This document shows, in pieces, positions 10,723-21,533 of a DNA stretch of 57,500 bases (position 1 is the stretch's first letter; every line of letters begins with the position of its first letter). The notes under the pieces are model-generated. The model was not told the DNA's origin. It did no database searches and was given only the letters and a program-made list of their open reading frames with translations. Source of the DNA: Zygnema cylindricum (lineage: Eukaryota > Streptophyta > Zygnematophyceae > Zygnematales > Zygnemataceae); NCBI GenBank assembly GCA_037447655.1, contig JBBHKE010001435.1, forward strand, positions 1 to 57,500, written 5' to 3'. The position numbers and the translations under genes are program-made.

Positions 10723-11112
10723 TGTTGAGGGCTTGTTTAAGTTCAGATGCTAAACTGTACAGATGGCCCTTAGTTCCGTGCGTGGAGTTTCGCTTATGTG
10801 CTTCGTTCTATATACAGACGTGTGAAACATCTTGAGGTAGTAGTTGTTCGTCAATGAAACATAGTTTTTATAAAGAATGTTTGTCTTGCGGGCATTTGCC
10901 CATGTAAAATTTTAAGTTTTGTAAGTAGGAGTTAGTGTCTGAAGAAAAACTTGGTTAAATATAAACGTTTCTGGTTGAGGTACAAAATCAGTGTTTCAAG
11001 TGTTGTGATCTTTGTTGTGTTTGTGAGAAGTTTCATCTCTTGTGAATTACGTTTTACTTCCACTTATAAAGATGGTGAGTTTGCGCACTCAATTTTACTT
11101 GTGATTCTTTCA
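10723..11112 (+). mobile_element. Probable 5' LTR of a retrotransposon
   Basis: A segment starting TGTTGAGG and ending TTCTTTCA (TG...CA) is followed after two bases by a primer-binding site TGGTATCAAAGC, 11 of 12 matching the initiator tRNA-Met type used by many plant Copia and Gypsy elements. The left boundary is a guess from the TG. I see no gag/pol frame and no second LTR, so this is a decayed or truncated remnant. Confidence 0.55.
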
Positions 11113-11114
11113 TC

Positions 11115-11126
11115 TGGTATCAAAGC
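11115..11126 (+). other. Primer-binding site of the LTR remnant
   Basis: TGGTATCAAAGC, complementary to the 3' end of plant initiator tRNA-Met with one mismatch, two bases after the LTR end. Confidence 0.6.
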
Positions 11127-11140
11127 AAGATTTTCTCCAA

Positions 11141-11183
11141 GTGTTCAGTGTTCAGTGTTCAGTGTTCAGTTTTCAGTTTTCAG
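11141..11183. repeat. Short tandem repeat of GTGTTCA/TTTTCA
   Basis: Four GTGTTCA-type units followed by TTTTCAG units just after the primer-binding site. Confidence 0.9.
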
Positions 11184-12439
11184 TTAGGATTGCAAGTCAA
11201 AATTTTGAGATGGCCGGAGGGAAGAAGAAGAGGAAAATCCTCTCCCATTAAGACCGCAGAGTACCATTGAGCTTTCAAAAGGTCACCTACTCCTGAAGAC
11301 CCCTTGGGCAAACCCAGTAAGAAAGATTTCAGTTTTGGAGGAGGAACAATACCAAAGTCCAAAGACTCACTTCTAGCTGATTCTTCTAGATTGCATACAT
11401 AAGGATTAACACCCACATGCTTTTTTTTTTTTATATTGCCCTGCGCGTAGTTTTTCAGTTTTGGCCATGCCACCCATTTTGTACCCCTGGACACAGATGG
11501 CTTACCATCGCGCCTTTTAATTCAATCTCCTACATGTTTAAGGATTGGTTAGAGTTTATACAAAAGAAGGAAAAGAATGTCGATAAGAAAAATGTTTTCG
11601 TTGTCATGCCCAGACAACCGGCACCTCGAGAACCAATTGATGAGGACCTCTATCCTAGCTCAGGGGGATAGGACCCATTACCTCGAAATTGGAACACCCT
11701 CTCCTATTGAACGGAACTCCCAGTCTTCAAGGACCGATACCTTCGAGAGGTTTTGGCGACACAAACGCATGGCGAGACGACTTAGACCTGTTAAGGGTTA
11801 GGTAAGGGAACAAGTCAGGCCATGGGTGGCTCCTCCAAAGGGTCACCGTCTATCCTTGCCCATATACATTTGGTCGGTCAAGATGGTACAGGTTGTACCT
11901 TTGGGGCAGGTTAGGATAGCGGCCTAAACCCAAGGGCACGGGCCCGATCCATGGATCTAAGATTTTTTAGATCCGCGGAGAGGGGGCTTCGAGCCGATGG
12001 CGCCTTTGTAGTGTCAAGCGTGGGGTCGTAGGATTGCTAGACAAGATTTTGACCAAATCATAACCGAATGGTGTCGCTCACCAAAGGTTTGTGATTAGGC
12101 CAAACATCCCGGTTTAAATTTCATTGTGGGGCTATCACTTGGATAAACTCAGCGTCACATTAGCTTCCAACTCTTGTCTATCTTGTAAAGTTGAGTGCCC
12201 CTTACTAAAAAAATAATTCAAACCTTCATTGCCGTCTCACGCGTTTTTTACGTCTTTTGTCGCACACTTCGACCTGAGTTGACATTCTTTTGCATGTGTT
12301 GTTAAAAGCTGAGGGTTGAAAAGGGAAGGAGAGGAGGGTAATTGATTGTAGGCGAATCACTCAAGGTTGTTAAGCTTGGCTGCCATGGTGCTCAGTCAGG
12401 GAGTAAATCTGATGTATTAGTGGAAGGGGCTCAAAGAGA
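11184..12439. other. Intergenic, decayed sequence
   Basis: More GC-balanced than its surroundings; small frames but nothing recognisable. Could be internal remnant of the LTR element. Confidence 0.4.
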
Positions 12440-12593
12440 GTAGAAGCCAAAGATGTCTTATGCGCATAAAACGCAAGGAGTAAACTAACGATTACTACGT
12501 ACAGTGGGCATCAAACGATCTTGAAATTTTATAAAATTAGTATTCGTACAGTTTTCGCACAGGTACAATTTCGTACAGTGTCCGTATATGTTA

Positions 12594-13133
12594 CACCGCC
12601 AATCGCTATTTGCGTTGTGTACACTAATTCCGTCCCGCTTTTTTTTTGTTTTATTCTCAAATAGCGTAGTTTATTCTATTTTTTTCTTTATTCTATTTAG
12701 GGTTATATTCAGTACTTTGTCTCTTAAATAGAGTGGTGTACGGTCAGTGTCAGACCGTACATAAATGTACCTTTTTAAGTTAAAAATTACAATAAATTAG
12801 TTTTAGTAACCGCGGACGCATGAGAATGTGCGTTCTAAAAAGGAAAAAAAACCAGGTCGTAAAATATCCCGCTCGCACATATTCGTCCGAAAGCCGCGTT
12901 TCGACCGCGTGAATGTACGATTTGTGTACGATTTGTCAGATTGTGTACGAAAACTTATATTAGTGTAAGCATGTTTGTGACCGACAATTTTTTTTTCAAA
13001 GATCCAAATTACCATAATCAAACAATTAGAATGTATGATTTTTTCCAAAATTTTCAAATTCTTAAATAGCGTACACCACGGTAATTATTTGTATACGCTA
13101 ATGAAACCTACACGCTAATAGCGATTGGCGGTG
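12594..13133. mobile_element. TA-MITE, long form, copy 2
   Basis: 540 bp with inverted ends CACCGCCAATCGCTATTTGC and CTAATAGCGATTGGCGGTG, flanked by TA on both sides. The second copy of the host element (near 24340) lacks it and reads tatgtcagtgcatttt, giving the empty site. Confidence 0.93.
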
Positions 13134-13674
13134 TAGTTCATTTTAGAGTTATTTAAGGGTTTTAGGGGATTTTACGGTTTTAGGGGATTTTATGGTTTTT
13201 AGGGTACATTCTAGTACATTGCTTATATTTAATAACAACTGTTTTAGATTTTTCTTATATCGTACATTTACGTATTGTATCCTTATTTCTCCGTACCTTT
13301 TACGATTAGCTATTTTACATTTTTTGGGGTACGTTGCCGTACATTCCCCGTATTATTCAGTACAGTTGAGCTACATTTTCCGTACATTTATTCACATTGC
13401 CGTGCATTTTCGTGCATTTTAGGGTTATTTAAACGGTATTTAAACGGTTTCCAAGGTACATTTTCGTACGTTCCCGGATATTTCATAGAGCAATGTTAGA
13501 TTTTTTGTACTTTTACGGTTATTAGGGAACGGGTTTCCGTATACTTCGTACATTTTTGTATGTCGTCCGTACCTTTTTCAGATTGTTTAAGGTTTTTTTA
13601 GGGTCAGGCTTAACGTACATCTTCGTACAGCTCGTACAGTAAAAAGTACGAAATTTGCGCAAACTACGAAACTA

Positions 13675-13873
13675 CACCGCGAATCGTTATTAGCGCTGAA
13701 AAATTATTAGAGTAAAGAAAAAATTAGCGTCATTCATTCTAATTTAGTGACAGGAGACGTGGCAATTTATGGTCCACGCCCTTAAATAGTGTAGTTTATT
13801 CTATTTAAGATACCAATGTCAAAATTTGGGGGCGCCGATATAGAGTTCATAACGCTAATAACGATTCGCGGTG
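13675..13873. mobile_element. TA-MITE, short form
   Basis: 199 bp with near-perfect inverted ends CACCGCGAATCGTTATTAGC and GCTAATAACGATTCGCGGTG, TA on both sides. The empty site in the other host copy (near 25748) reads ataaaataagcgaatac. Confidence 0.93.
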
Positions 13874-13941
13874 TAGCGAATACTACGTAGTTTTCCAAAA
13901 AAGGTCGAAATCCGTACGAATTGGACAACTAGGGTGGAAGC

Positions 13942-16900
13942 GGAATATTGGAGGGAAGAATTAGCACGGTTTAGGTGCGTACAGGGAATGGACTGCGTAC
14001 AGGGAATGCCTAGAATCCAGGGAAAATAGGACTATGCCAAAATAAGGAGTTATAGGTCAAAACGGCAAGTTTTAAAATTTCCCCCTGTTATTATTTCCTT
14101 GCCCGCAAAAAATTATACACTGCCCTCGGCGTTCTCTGCAGGTCAAACGGAGGTCTACATCTTGTGAACCAATTTGGACCAATGGGAATGAGACGGCAAA
14201 GTTCTCAGCTTTTACATGTGTACGGAGGGATGGCTTTGAGAAGTTCATGAGACGAAAACTCGGGTTCCGTTATTCCGTGCGCCAAAATTTCATCTTTGCA
14301 TGGGTATTGGGATGTAAATTTGTCCTATAGCGGGGTTCAAGACCCGACGGGCCTCCTTGCAATCCACAGGGATCTTAGTGTCCCTTGTCCGTACGATTCC
14401 TCGATCCCCGATTCACCTATACACATTTGCTCGATGCCTATATCGGCCCGGATTTCTCGACTTTTTTTCTCTATTCATAAGTCTTTAAGTTGCTAATTGT
14501 CCATCGAACTCCTTTTGTTTGTACTTTTAATCCTAACTATGTTTTTGATTCCTCTTCCCCCCTCCCCTCTTCCCTTCCTCTCCCCTATTCTTGTTTTACG
14601 TTCGGAGCTTTGATTTGACCTTTGTTGCTTGTTTCGTCGACAATGAAATTCTTTCCCATGGTCTTGACCATGGGGCTTGACAATTGGCGAGCGCATGGCG
14701 GAGTATTTTTTCCTATGGCCAAAGTGGTGGCCTGTTCTCTTGGGCCTTGAAGGTTCCTTCTTGCATACTTTCTTGCTTTCCCACTAAAAAAAAAAGAGGT
14801 TACTGTCTTTTGCTTTTCCCCTACCTGCCACGTGTCCGATCATTGTCTCTCATGCAGCACACTAATTTTCCAGGTTCCCTTTGTGAGCCCTATTTTTCTC
14901 GACCCACTATTATTGTACACTGTCTTGCCGAGCCCGCCGTGGTGTGCACCTAATTTCATTTTGCATGAGGTGAAAGTGTGGCTTCTTAGGTCTTGTGGGT
15001 CCACCCCACAACGTTAGGTCCCCTAAATTACGCGGTGTATGATCTTCTCTTGGCTCATAAATTAACCCTATAATAATATCTTGACTCTCACCCTCTTAGC
15101 CGTGCCCCTTTTACGGCATCCCTGTGGTGCTCGGATTTCGGAATTTTCTCTCTAGGTCATAACTTTATATCCCACAAATCATTATGACGTACACGACCCC
15201 TCACTATGGGTCGGTTCCCAAATTAGGTCTCCATGCTTGACTTGAGAATACACAATCCCTTCTATTAGAAAGGGAGCGCGGAGATGACCCGAGTATACGT
15301 TAGCTGGACCGGATGTGACCGACGTCATGGACGTCTCCGATGCTAGATAATACTCATCGTTGGATGCTAGATATTACTTGTCGCCTTTGACAGTGGTCTT
15401 TGAAGGTTTATGGCTGTGAGGATTAAAATCCTTTTTTTTTCTCCACTATTTGTCAAAAATACTTCCTACCAATAGCCTCATGGCATCCGCTAAGGTAGTA
15501 ATGTTCCATTTTTCATTTTTACACTTCATCTAGTAGCAAATGGAAGAACTCATCTGCACTTTTATACACCAATTTATGTCAAAAAATTCATACCCATTTC
15601 ACGCATATCGGCTATCACCGAGACATAGCCTCAAAAACTAGTTGTCTATATAAGAACACTTCATACGTAAGAAGGTTGAAAATCTTCTTACGGATCACTC
15701 CTCTGTGGTCCAATCCCTAACTCTATCCAATTCTTGCAGGCACGAGTGAAAATTAACATGCCTCGTTTGAGGCCTGCCACATATTGCAAGGTTGACTTAA
15801 GACGGGTGGATCCTTTGCCTAATTCATGACTTTTCATCCCAAAAAGCAACCTTAATCTACAGTGCCTTTTTGTGTGGAGCACTAATGTCTTAAAACATAA
15901 ATGCTTCATAACCTACAGGATTTAAGGCGAAGTCATTTCCAAGTTACCTCCTTATATGTACAATAGAATGGTCGTCATTGCACAATTTCACCTAAGACAA
16001 GTGGATTTGTTGCCGAATCCATGACCTTTCATCCCAAAAAGCAATCCTAATATACGTTGCCTTTTTGTGCATCCCAATATCGTCTTGACACAGATATGTT
16101 TTTTAACCTAAAAAAATCAAGGTGAAGACCTTCCCAAGGCACCTCGTGATACATACAATAGGGCACCCATAGGACTGTCGTGAAAGAAATCATGTTTTCT
16201 AACCTATGCGTGTTTGTCATTTTTATGAGGAATCTTTTGTTTGTCTTATGATATCCACACGTTTTTATGACTGTAACGTCTGCTTCGTTGGGTCACAATT
16301 TCATTTTCACCATTCGTCATATCGTTTATATGGCGAGAGTTTGTTGCCTTACAACTTGTAAACATGTTTCCCTTAGCAACTTCATCAAGTTTTGAAACGA
16401 ACTTAGAACCTTTGACGGATTTGTACACCCGTTCCTATTTTGCTCAACATTGCTCACACACATGTGTCCCACGATCAGTGGTCGATAACGAGAATGCCCC
16501 TCTTATCCTACCCTTGCCTCCTATATGGTTCTAGTACTAGTGGGAGGTTTAGTTTGTCCATGGCAGTATGGTGAAATACAAATGCTTACATGGAATCCTA
16601 GTCAAAATATATCAATTATGTTGAAAAAGGTAAATCATAGTTTCTACTAACTGATTATATCTAAACTCTAGAAGTTTGTAGGTAGAGAGTTAGATAGAGG
16701 CAAACCGTGGTTGCCTCCTTAAAAGCCAAGGTGACAGCCTAAAGAAGGAGAGAGTGAGATAAAATCTATCTTTGACAAAAAAGTGGTGGACTGACTAGTA
16801 TTTGATCATGGTCCTACAAAGTCCCTACTACTCAAACTAGTCGTCGTCTGTATCCATTTGTTGTAGAAAAAACCGATACACACATGGTGTGTAATTTAGT

Positions 16901-16974
16901 AATAAACATGGTTTGCGCACATTAATCCATTTACAGAATAAACCTATACAAACACATGTGGAGCCATATCAATA
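13942..16974. other. Intergenic, no gene recognised
   Basis: No open frame with convincing composition. Holds the degenerate tandem duplication at 15785-16170; a short palindrome CCATGGTC-TT-GACCATGG lies near 14657. Confidence 0.5.
15785..16170. repeat. Degenerate tandem duplication, about 195-bp unit
   Basis: Both halves contain, in order, CTAAGACRRGTGGAT-like, CATCCCAAAAAGCAA, TGCCTTTTTGTG, a TTTAAGGCGAAG/ATCAAGGTGAAG pair and ACAATAG. Confidence 0.75.
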
Positions 16975-17230
16975 TTAGGGACCCTCAAAACATCCAACGT
17001 GCCGCATAATCAAATAGACAACAAAAATAGATACACTATAATCTGACAGCCCGTGTAAGCGCCGACGAACTAAAATGGTTCTTTTGGCAGCTACGTCAAA
17101 AGAGCTACAAATTGAGACATGGTAACACCCCATTGGACGCCAGAGAGAAGGAGACAAAACCATGGTGACAGAAATGGAAGGTACCTCTTTCTTGGTTGTA
17201 ATGTACATCTGCTGTAAAAATTATTTGGCG
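16975..17230. mobile_element. Old, degenerate copy of hAT-like family 1 core
   Basis: Collinear with 25065-25265 of copy 2: agcgccgac...aatggttcttttggcagc, then aattgagacatgg, gagacaaaaccatgg, and aatggaaggtacctc. No intact ends are visible; the similarity is roughly at the level still readable by eye. Confidence 0.6.
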
Positions 17231-17851
17231 GCTAGAGTGTTTTCGTACCTACTTGTGTACTTCACAGTCCTCTTATTGTCAGAGGATTTTGGTAAATGGG
17301 CTTTGCGAGTAGAAAAAGTAGGACTTAGGGCATTTTTAGGAGGTTTTTAAAAGTCATCTCTTCCAAAGGCCATCTTTATGTAAGTGTTGTCTTTGAACAT
17401 CCATAATTAACTGCTCACTTGAGAAAATTCAATGATTCTTTTTGATGCGGAATCGGAAGAGTCCTATCTTTTCAAGGGTGAAGTTGGTCAAAGTTGTTGG
17501 TTGCTAGGGTGGCACTCATACCTTTGAAAACTAAAGTGGGTTGGGGCTATATTAGAAGCTTGTTCAGAGCTACGAGTTATGTGGGACCATGGAGCCTATA
17601 AAATTTTCATTATGTCTTAGCATAACAAAGAGAAAGTCAACGATAGAATGAGAGCGAGAGAGAAATTAAAGTTCAAGCTAATTGACGTAAAGATAGAAAA
17701 GAGTAGAAAGAGGAGAAGGAAATTTGATCGGTGGGGACGATAATACCCTCTCAAAGAAGGGTTACGAAGCTAGGGGACAAAATCTGATTATCATTTTAAT
17801 TTAGAGTGCATGTTAGGAATGTAAGAAGGGGAAAGGAGAAAGGGGGTTGGG

Positions 17852-18298
17852 GAGAGGTCGCAAAAGTCAAAATTTTAGATAACCGAAACCGACCATTTTC
17901 TTTTTCAAAATCTAAGTACCCGACGCCCGACCGGGCTATGTCACATACCAAAATTTTAACCGTTACCCAAAACGCGTTTACGAAAATAAAAGTTAACCAA
18001 AACTCAATTTCTCGCGACTACCATTACCCTCCCGTACCTGAAAAGTTACAAAATGATGTCACATACTTCCACGATACCAAAAGAACTAAGTACAATAATG
18101 TTAGATAGTATGGACAGTACAAACCTTTAATTATTTTCGTTTTTTGCTTACCAGACCGTAACCAATTTTTTTTTTTTGTGAATCACCCGCCCGAATCCGC
18201 CCGACTCCCCAAATTTGGCAACCGAATTCGTTTCGGATCCGATGCGGACGGTCGATCAACGGTAGGTTACGGATTCGATGAACCGTTTACGACCTCTG
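17852..18298 (+). mobile_element. hAT-like MITE family 2, copy 1
   Basis: 447 bp; left end GAGAGGTCGCAAAAGTCAAA, right end GTTTACGACCTCTG, collinear with the host parts of 18397-21525. No 8-bp duplication is visible now. No insertions, so it shows the undisturbed structure of the family. Confidence 0.82.
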
Positions 18299-18715
18299 AA
18301 TACGGTATAGTATTACACCACATACTATATAATAATACTGCATATAGTCAAGTACTATATCGTGTCACGTATTACAAATCGGTCTATACTTTGTAGCAGA
18401 GGTCACAAAAGTCAAAACTTTACATAACAAAAACCAACCGTTATGTTTTTTCAAAATCTGAGTAATCGACGCCCGACCGAGTTATGTCACGCTCCAAAAT
18501 TGTTAGCCGCTACCTGACCGGCGTTTACGAATATAAAATTCAATTGAAACTGGATTTCTTGCGACTAACCGTGCCCGCCTGTAGCCGAAAAAGTACAAAA
18601 TTACAACGCTCATTGTTATTAGCGTTAATGTACTTTGCAATAATGTACGACGTATGATTAAGCCAATAATTATGATTTGTTGCGTTCCTTAAGATTTGCG
18701 AAATCAATAGTGTTA

Positions 18716-19660
18716 GGGTACTTTCGCATGTGTTAAAGTTACAGTTATTTTTTGTCGCTTTCCTCCACAACTTCGGAAAAAATGTGAAATTTCGCAGCTC
18801 TACCAGAAAATTGAAATTACCACCGTACAAGTTGCATTTCCTTTAAACTTTACATGTACTAAAGTTTGTCGTATAGCGCGTTTCGACGCAATTTCGCGTC
18901 CCTTCAACTCATCTTCAAACTTTATATAAAATCACCTCGCGAGGTGATTTTGAATTTAGTTACATGAGGTGAGCGAATAGACAGACGCTTTGGCACGTGT
19001 CAAAAGTTTTTGACAATTTTTATGTGTGGAGTATCAAAAAAAAAACCCACCGCACGTTTGCTACCTTGTGCGTGACTTTTTTCCATGCGTTTTTTTTCTG
19101 TACTCGGGGCGTGGAGGGGGTTTCAACCAATGGACGCCATTTCGCAATAGCGAAGTCCGTGATAGCGCCTCTCTCTCTCTCTCCTTCTCCCACTAACACG
19201 ATTATCTTACAATTCTTGCAATGAAAAAATGCAAGAAAGGTATCAAATGAAAGATCTATAAAAATTAATTCTTTTGGCTGTCTTTTAGCTTATTTTGGTG
19301 GCAAGTAGAGTGAGAACGGACGAAAAAACAAAATAGGAAAACCATGGCGGAATGTTTTGGATTTGTGACATCAACGCTATCATTATTCGAGCGTGACGTC
19401 AAAATGTCACAAACCCTAAACATCTACAATGTCACAAGTAGCTAGACGTCTACAACTGTCTCTATTTTGTAAACGTCATCAATTGTTGCGAGTTTTGTAC
19501 TCGTCTACAATCGTCACAAATTACACCCACGTCTACTTCCGTCACAATCTAAAGTTTCGATTTTATTTATTTACATACGAATGCTTTGAATGTTGTACGG
19601 AGAATCTTCGCTAAAAAACAAAGTAACAAGACTAAGTTTCGGTTACATGCGAAAGTACCC
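18716..19660 (+). mobile_element. PIF/Harbinger-like MITE P1
   Basis: 945 bp with terminal repeats GGGTACTTTCGCATGT and its exact complement ACATGCGAAAGTACCC, flanked by TTA on both sides. It contains a 24-nt perfect palindrome at 18928-18951 and several GACGTCTAC-like words. No transposase frame. Collinear in inverse orientation with P2. Confidence 0.88.
18928..18951. repeat. Perfect 24-nt palindrome
   Basis: Centre CACCTCGCGAGGTG with AAAAT/ATTTT arms, inside P1. Confidence 0.97.
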
Positions 19661-19663
19661 TTA

Positions 19664-20607
19664 GGGCATGTCCCCATGTAACCGAAACTTTGAAACGTTA
19701 CTTTGGATTTTAGCGCAGATTTTACGGTGTACTTTTCAAAGTGTGAGTATGTCAATCGTTACTTGCGCGTTCATTACTTCGAATATGTGACAGTTGTAGA
19801 CGTCTACAAAATGTGCGATAGTCTACGAAACGAAATGTAGACAACTACGAAACTTCCTCAAATTGGTGACGTCGACAAAAACGGCGACAGTTGTAGACGT
19901 CAAGGTTTTTGTGACGTTGTAGATTCTCAGGGTTTTCTGACGTAGCGAAGTCATGCTACCATGTGACGTCGTCAGTACGTACATTTTCCGCCATGGTTTC
20001 CCGATTTCGTTTTCTTATCTTTTATCATTCGATATGCCATCAAACTTAGACCAAAAATATTCAAAAAAAAGAAAAGAAAAATTTCATTTGATACTATTAT
20101 TGCTGCATCTCGTGTAAATAAGAGAGAAAGAGGAGTGGTCGAGTGAAAAAGAGGGGGAGAAACGACGACGACGTAAAATTTTGCAAAGGACCCATGAAGG
20201 AAAGTGGAGGTCCGAGACCCCTGCAAATTTTTTTCCGTACATGTTTGTCATTTTCTAATGTTTATGCGCGTGACGACCTGTCAAAAAAACAACGTGTACT
20301 TTCCTTTGTGCAATTTTTTTCGAAAACGTTTGACGCGTGCAATCCTAGTTTTCTATTCGTCAATATGGTAGTATTTTGATTAAAATCAGGTCGCGATTTC
20401 ATTCCAGTGCAAGTGTGAAGATGAGTTGGAAGTGGGGTCGCGATGATAATAACGTCAAATGGCCGTACCTTCCAAGTTACAAAATGACGCAAAATGTACT
20501 TGTGTTTTTGCCCATTTTTTGTACGGCGTAATATTTTCTCGTTGGAAGTCCCATTTTTTGCGAAAACGACTGAAAAAAACCTTACTTGAACACATGGGGA
20601 CACGCCC
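19664..20607 (-). mobile_element. PIF/Harbinger-like MITE P2
   Basis: 944 bp with terminal repeats GGGCATGTCCCCATGT and complement ACATGGGGACACGCCC, flanked by TTA (19661-19663 shared with P1, and 20608-20610). Internal words (TTTCATTTGATA, CCGCCATGGTTT, GTAGACGTC) occur at matching distances from the end as in P1, in reverse orientation. Confidence 0.88.
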
Positions 20608-20677
20608 TTACTACCGTGTGAGATTTGCGACGCTAATCATGATGTCACGTACTTTCACGATACCAAAGACTACAAAG

Positions 20678-21305
20678 CATAGTTCAAAAGTAAGTGAAAG
20701 TAGGCCCATACAGTATGCCTATTGTATGCAAAACATACAATATGCCTTTAAGACCAATATTGTATTGGTCGAAAAATGAAAAAAAAGGTTAAGAGGGTTT
20801 AGTTGCACATCGATCGATAGAGAATTAAACGGCATGTCTAAATTTTGAAAAAAATTCGGACAATTTTTTTTTTTTCTGTGAATTTTGAGGTGTTTTTTCT
20901 TTCAACCGTCAGATTTGTACGATCGGTTGGTCGCTGATCAAAGTAGCGATCTTAAAAAGATCACATGAAAAGCCCATAACACAACTTACGATAGGACAAT
21001 TTGTCATATTAGCGTCTGCAATTTTGAAGGCCACACTAAATAAAGCCTCAAATTGACCAACCAGGTTGCCCGTCCGCGTTTTTTTTTTTTTTTTCTGGCA
21101 GAATGTCATCCTACGCCGCGTCAGTTCGCTAAAAAATTTCGTCAGGTGGCGTGCGCTGTACTATGATCATACGTCATATTCGTACGATCGTACAAGAGTG
21201 TCCGCAACTCACACCCATACAATACGCCTACTCTACGGGAGTTTAGTGCCAAGTTTTGTGCGCCTACCAAAGGCCTTCCATAAAAACGCCTACTTTTGAA
21301 CTATG
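20678..21305. mobile_element. hAT-like MITE family 4
   Basis: 628 bp; ends CATAGTTCAAAAGTA and TACTTTTGAACTATG, perfect 8-bp duplications CTACAAAG at 20670-20677 and 21306-21313. Inserted in hAT-like family 2 copy 2; the uninterrupted family member at 17852 continues across this point. Confidence 0.92.
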
Positions 21306-21533
21306 CTACAAAGTACAATAATGTTGGATTGTATGGATAGTACAAAATTTCCATTTTTTTTGGTTTTTTTATTAACCTACCGTACCGACTTTTTTTTTTT
21401 CCTGGTTAATCAACCGACCGCAACCGCCCGGCCCTCAAAATTTGGCAACCGAATCCGTTCCGGATCCGGCGCGGGTGGTCGGTTAACGGTCGGTCACGGT
21501 TTCAGTTGACCTTTTGTGACCTCTGCTTTGTAG

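Larger units (their letters stand above)
12448..13933 (+). mobile_element. hAT-like MITE family 3, copy 1 (contains two TA-MITEs)
   Basis: Flanked by near-identical 8-bp duplications GTAGAAGC (12440-12447) and GTGGAAGC (13934-13941). Ends CAAAGATGTC and GACAACTAGG form a short imperfect inverted repeat. It is about 743 bp without the inserts and collinear with 24204-25807. It is rich in CGTACATT words and has no coding capacity. TA-MITEs sit at 12594-13133 and 13675-13873. Confidence 0.85.
18604..20640. mobile_element. TA-MITE remnant hosting the two Harbinger-like elements
   Basis: Left end TA-CAACGCTCATTGTTATTAGC matches the TA-MITE end. The right end GCGACGCTAATCATGATG is degenerate, so the right border is set by comparison with the uninterrupted copy at 17852-18298. 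Only about 140 bp belong to it. Confidence 0.6.
18397..21525 (+). mobile_element. hAT-like MITE family 2, copy 2 (hosts four further elements)
   Basis: Ends CAGAGGTCACAAAAGTCAA and TTGACCTTTTGTGACCTCTG flanked by perfect 8-bp duplications CTTTGTAG (18389-18396 and 21526-21533). Without its inserts it is about 450 bp, like copy 1. Inside sit a TA-MITE remnant (from 18604), two Harbinger-like elements (18716-19660 and 19664-20607) and a fourth hAT-like element (20678-21305). Confidence 0.9.

Noticed and set aside
13925-13935. Helitron-like CTAGG end
   Set aside because: No CTRRT with hairpin; flanking 8-bp duplications show a hAT-like element instead.
20459-20779. 106-codon frame across P2 and the hAT-like element
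   Set aside because: Crosses transposon borders; chance frame.
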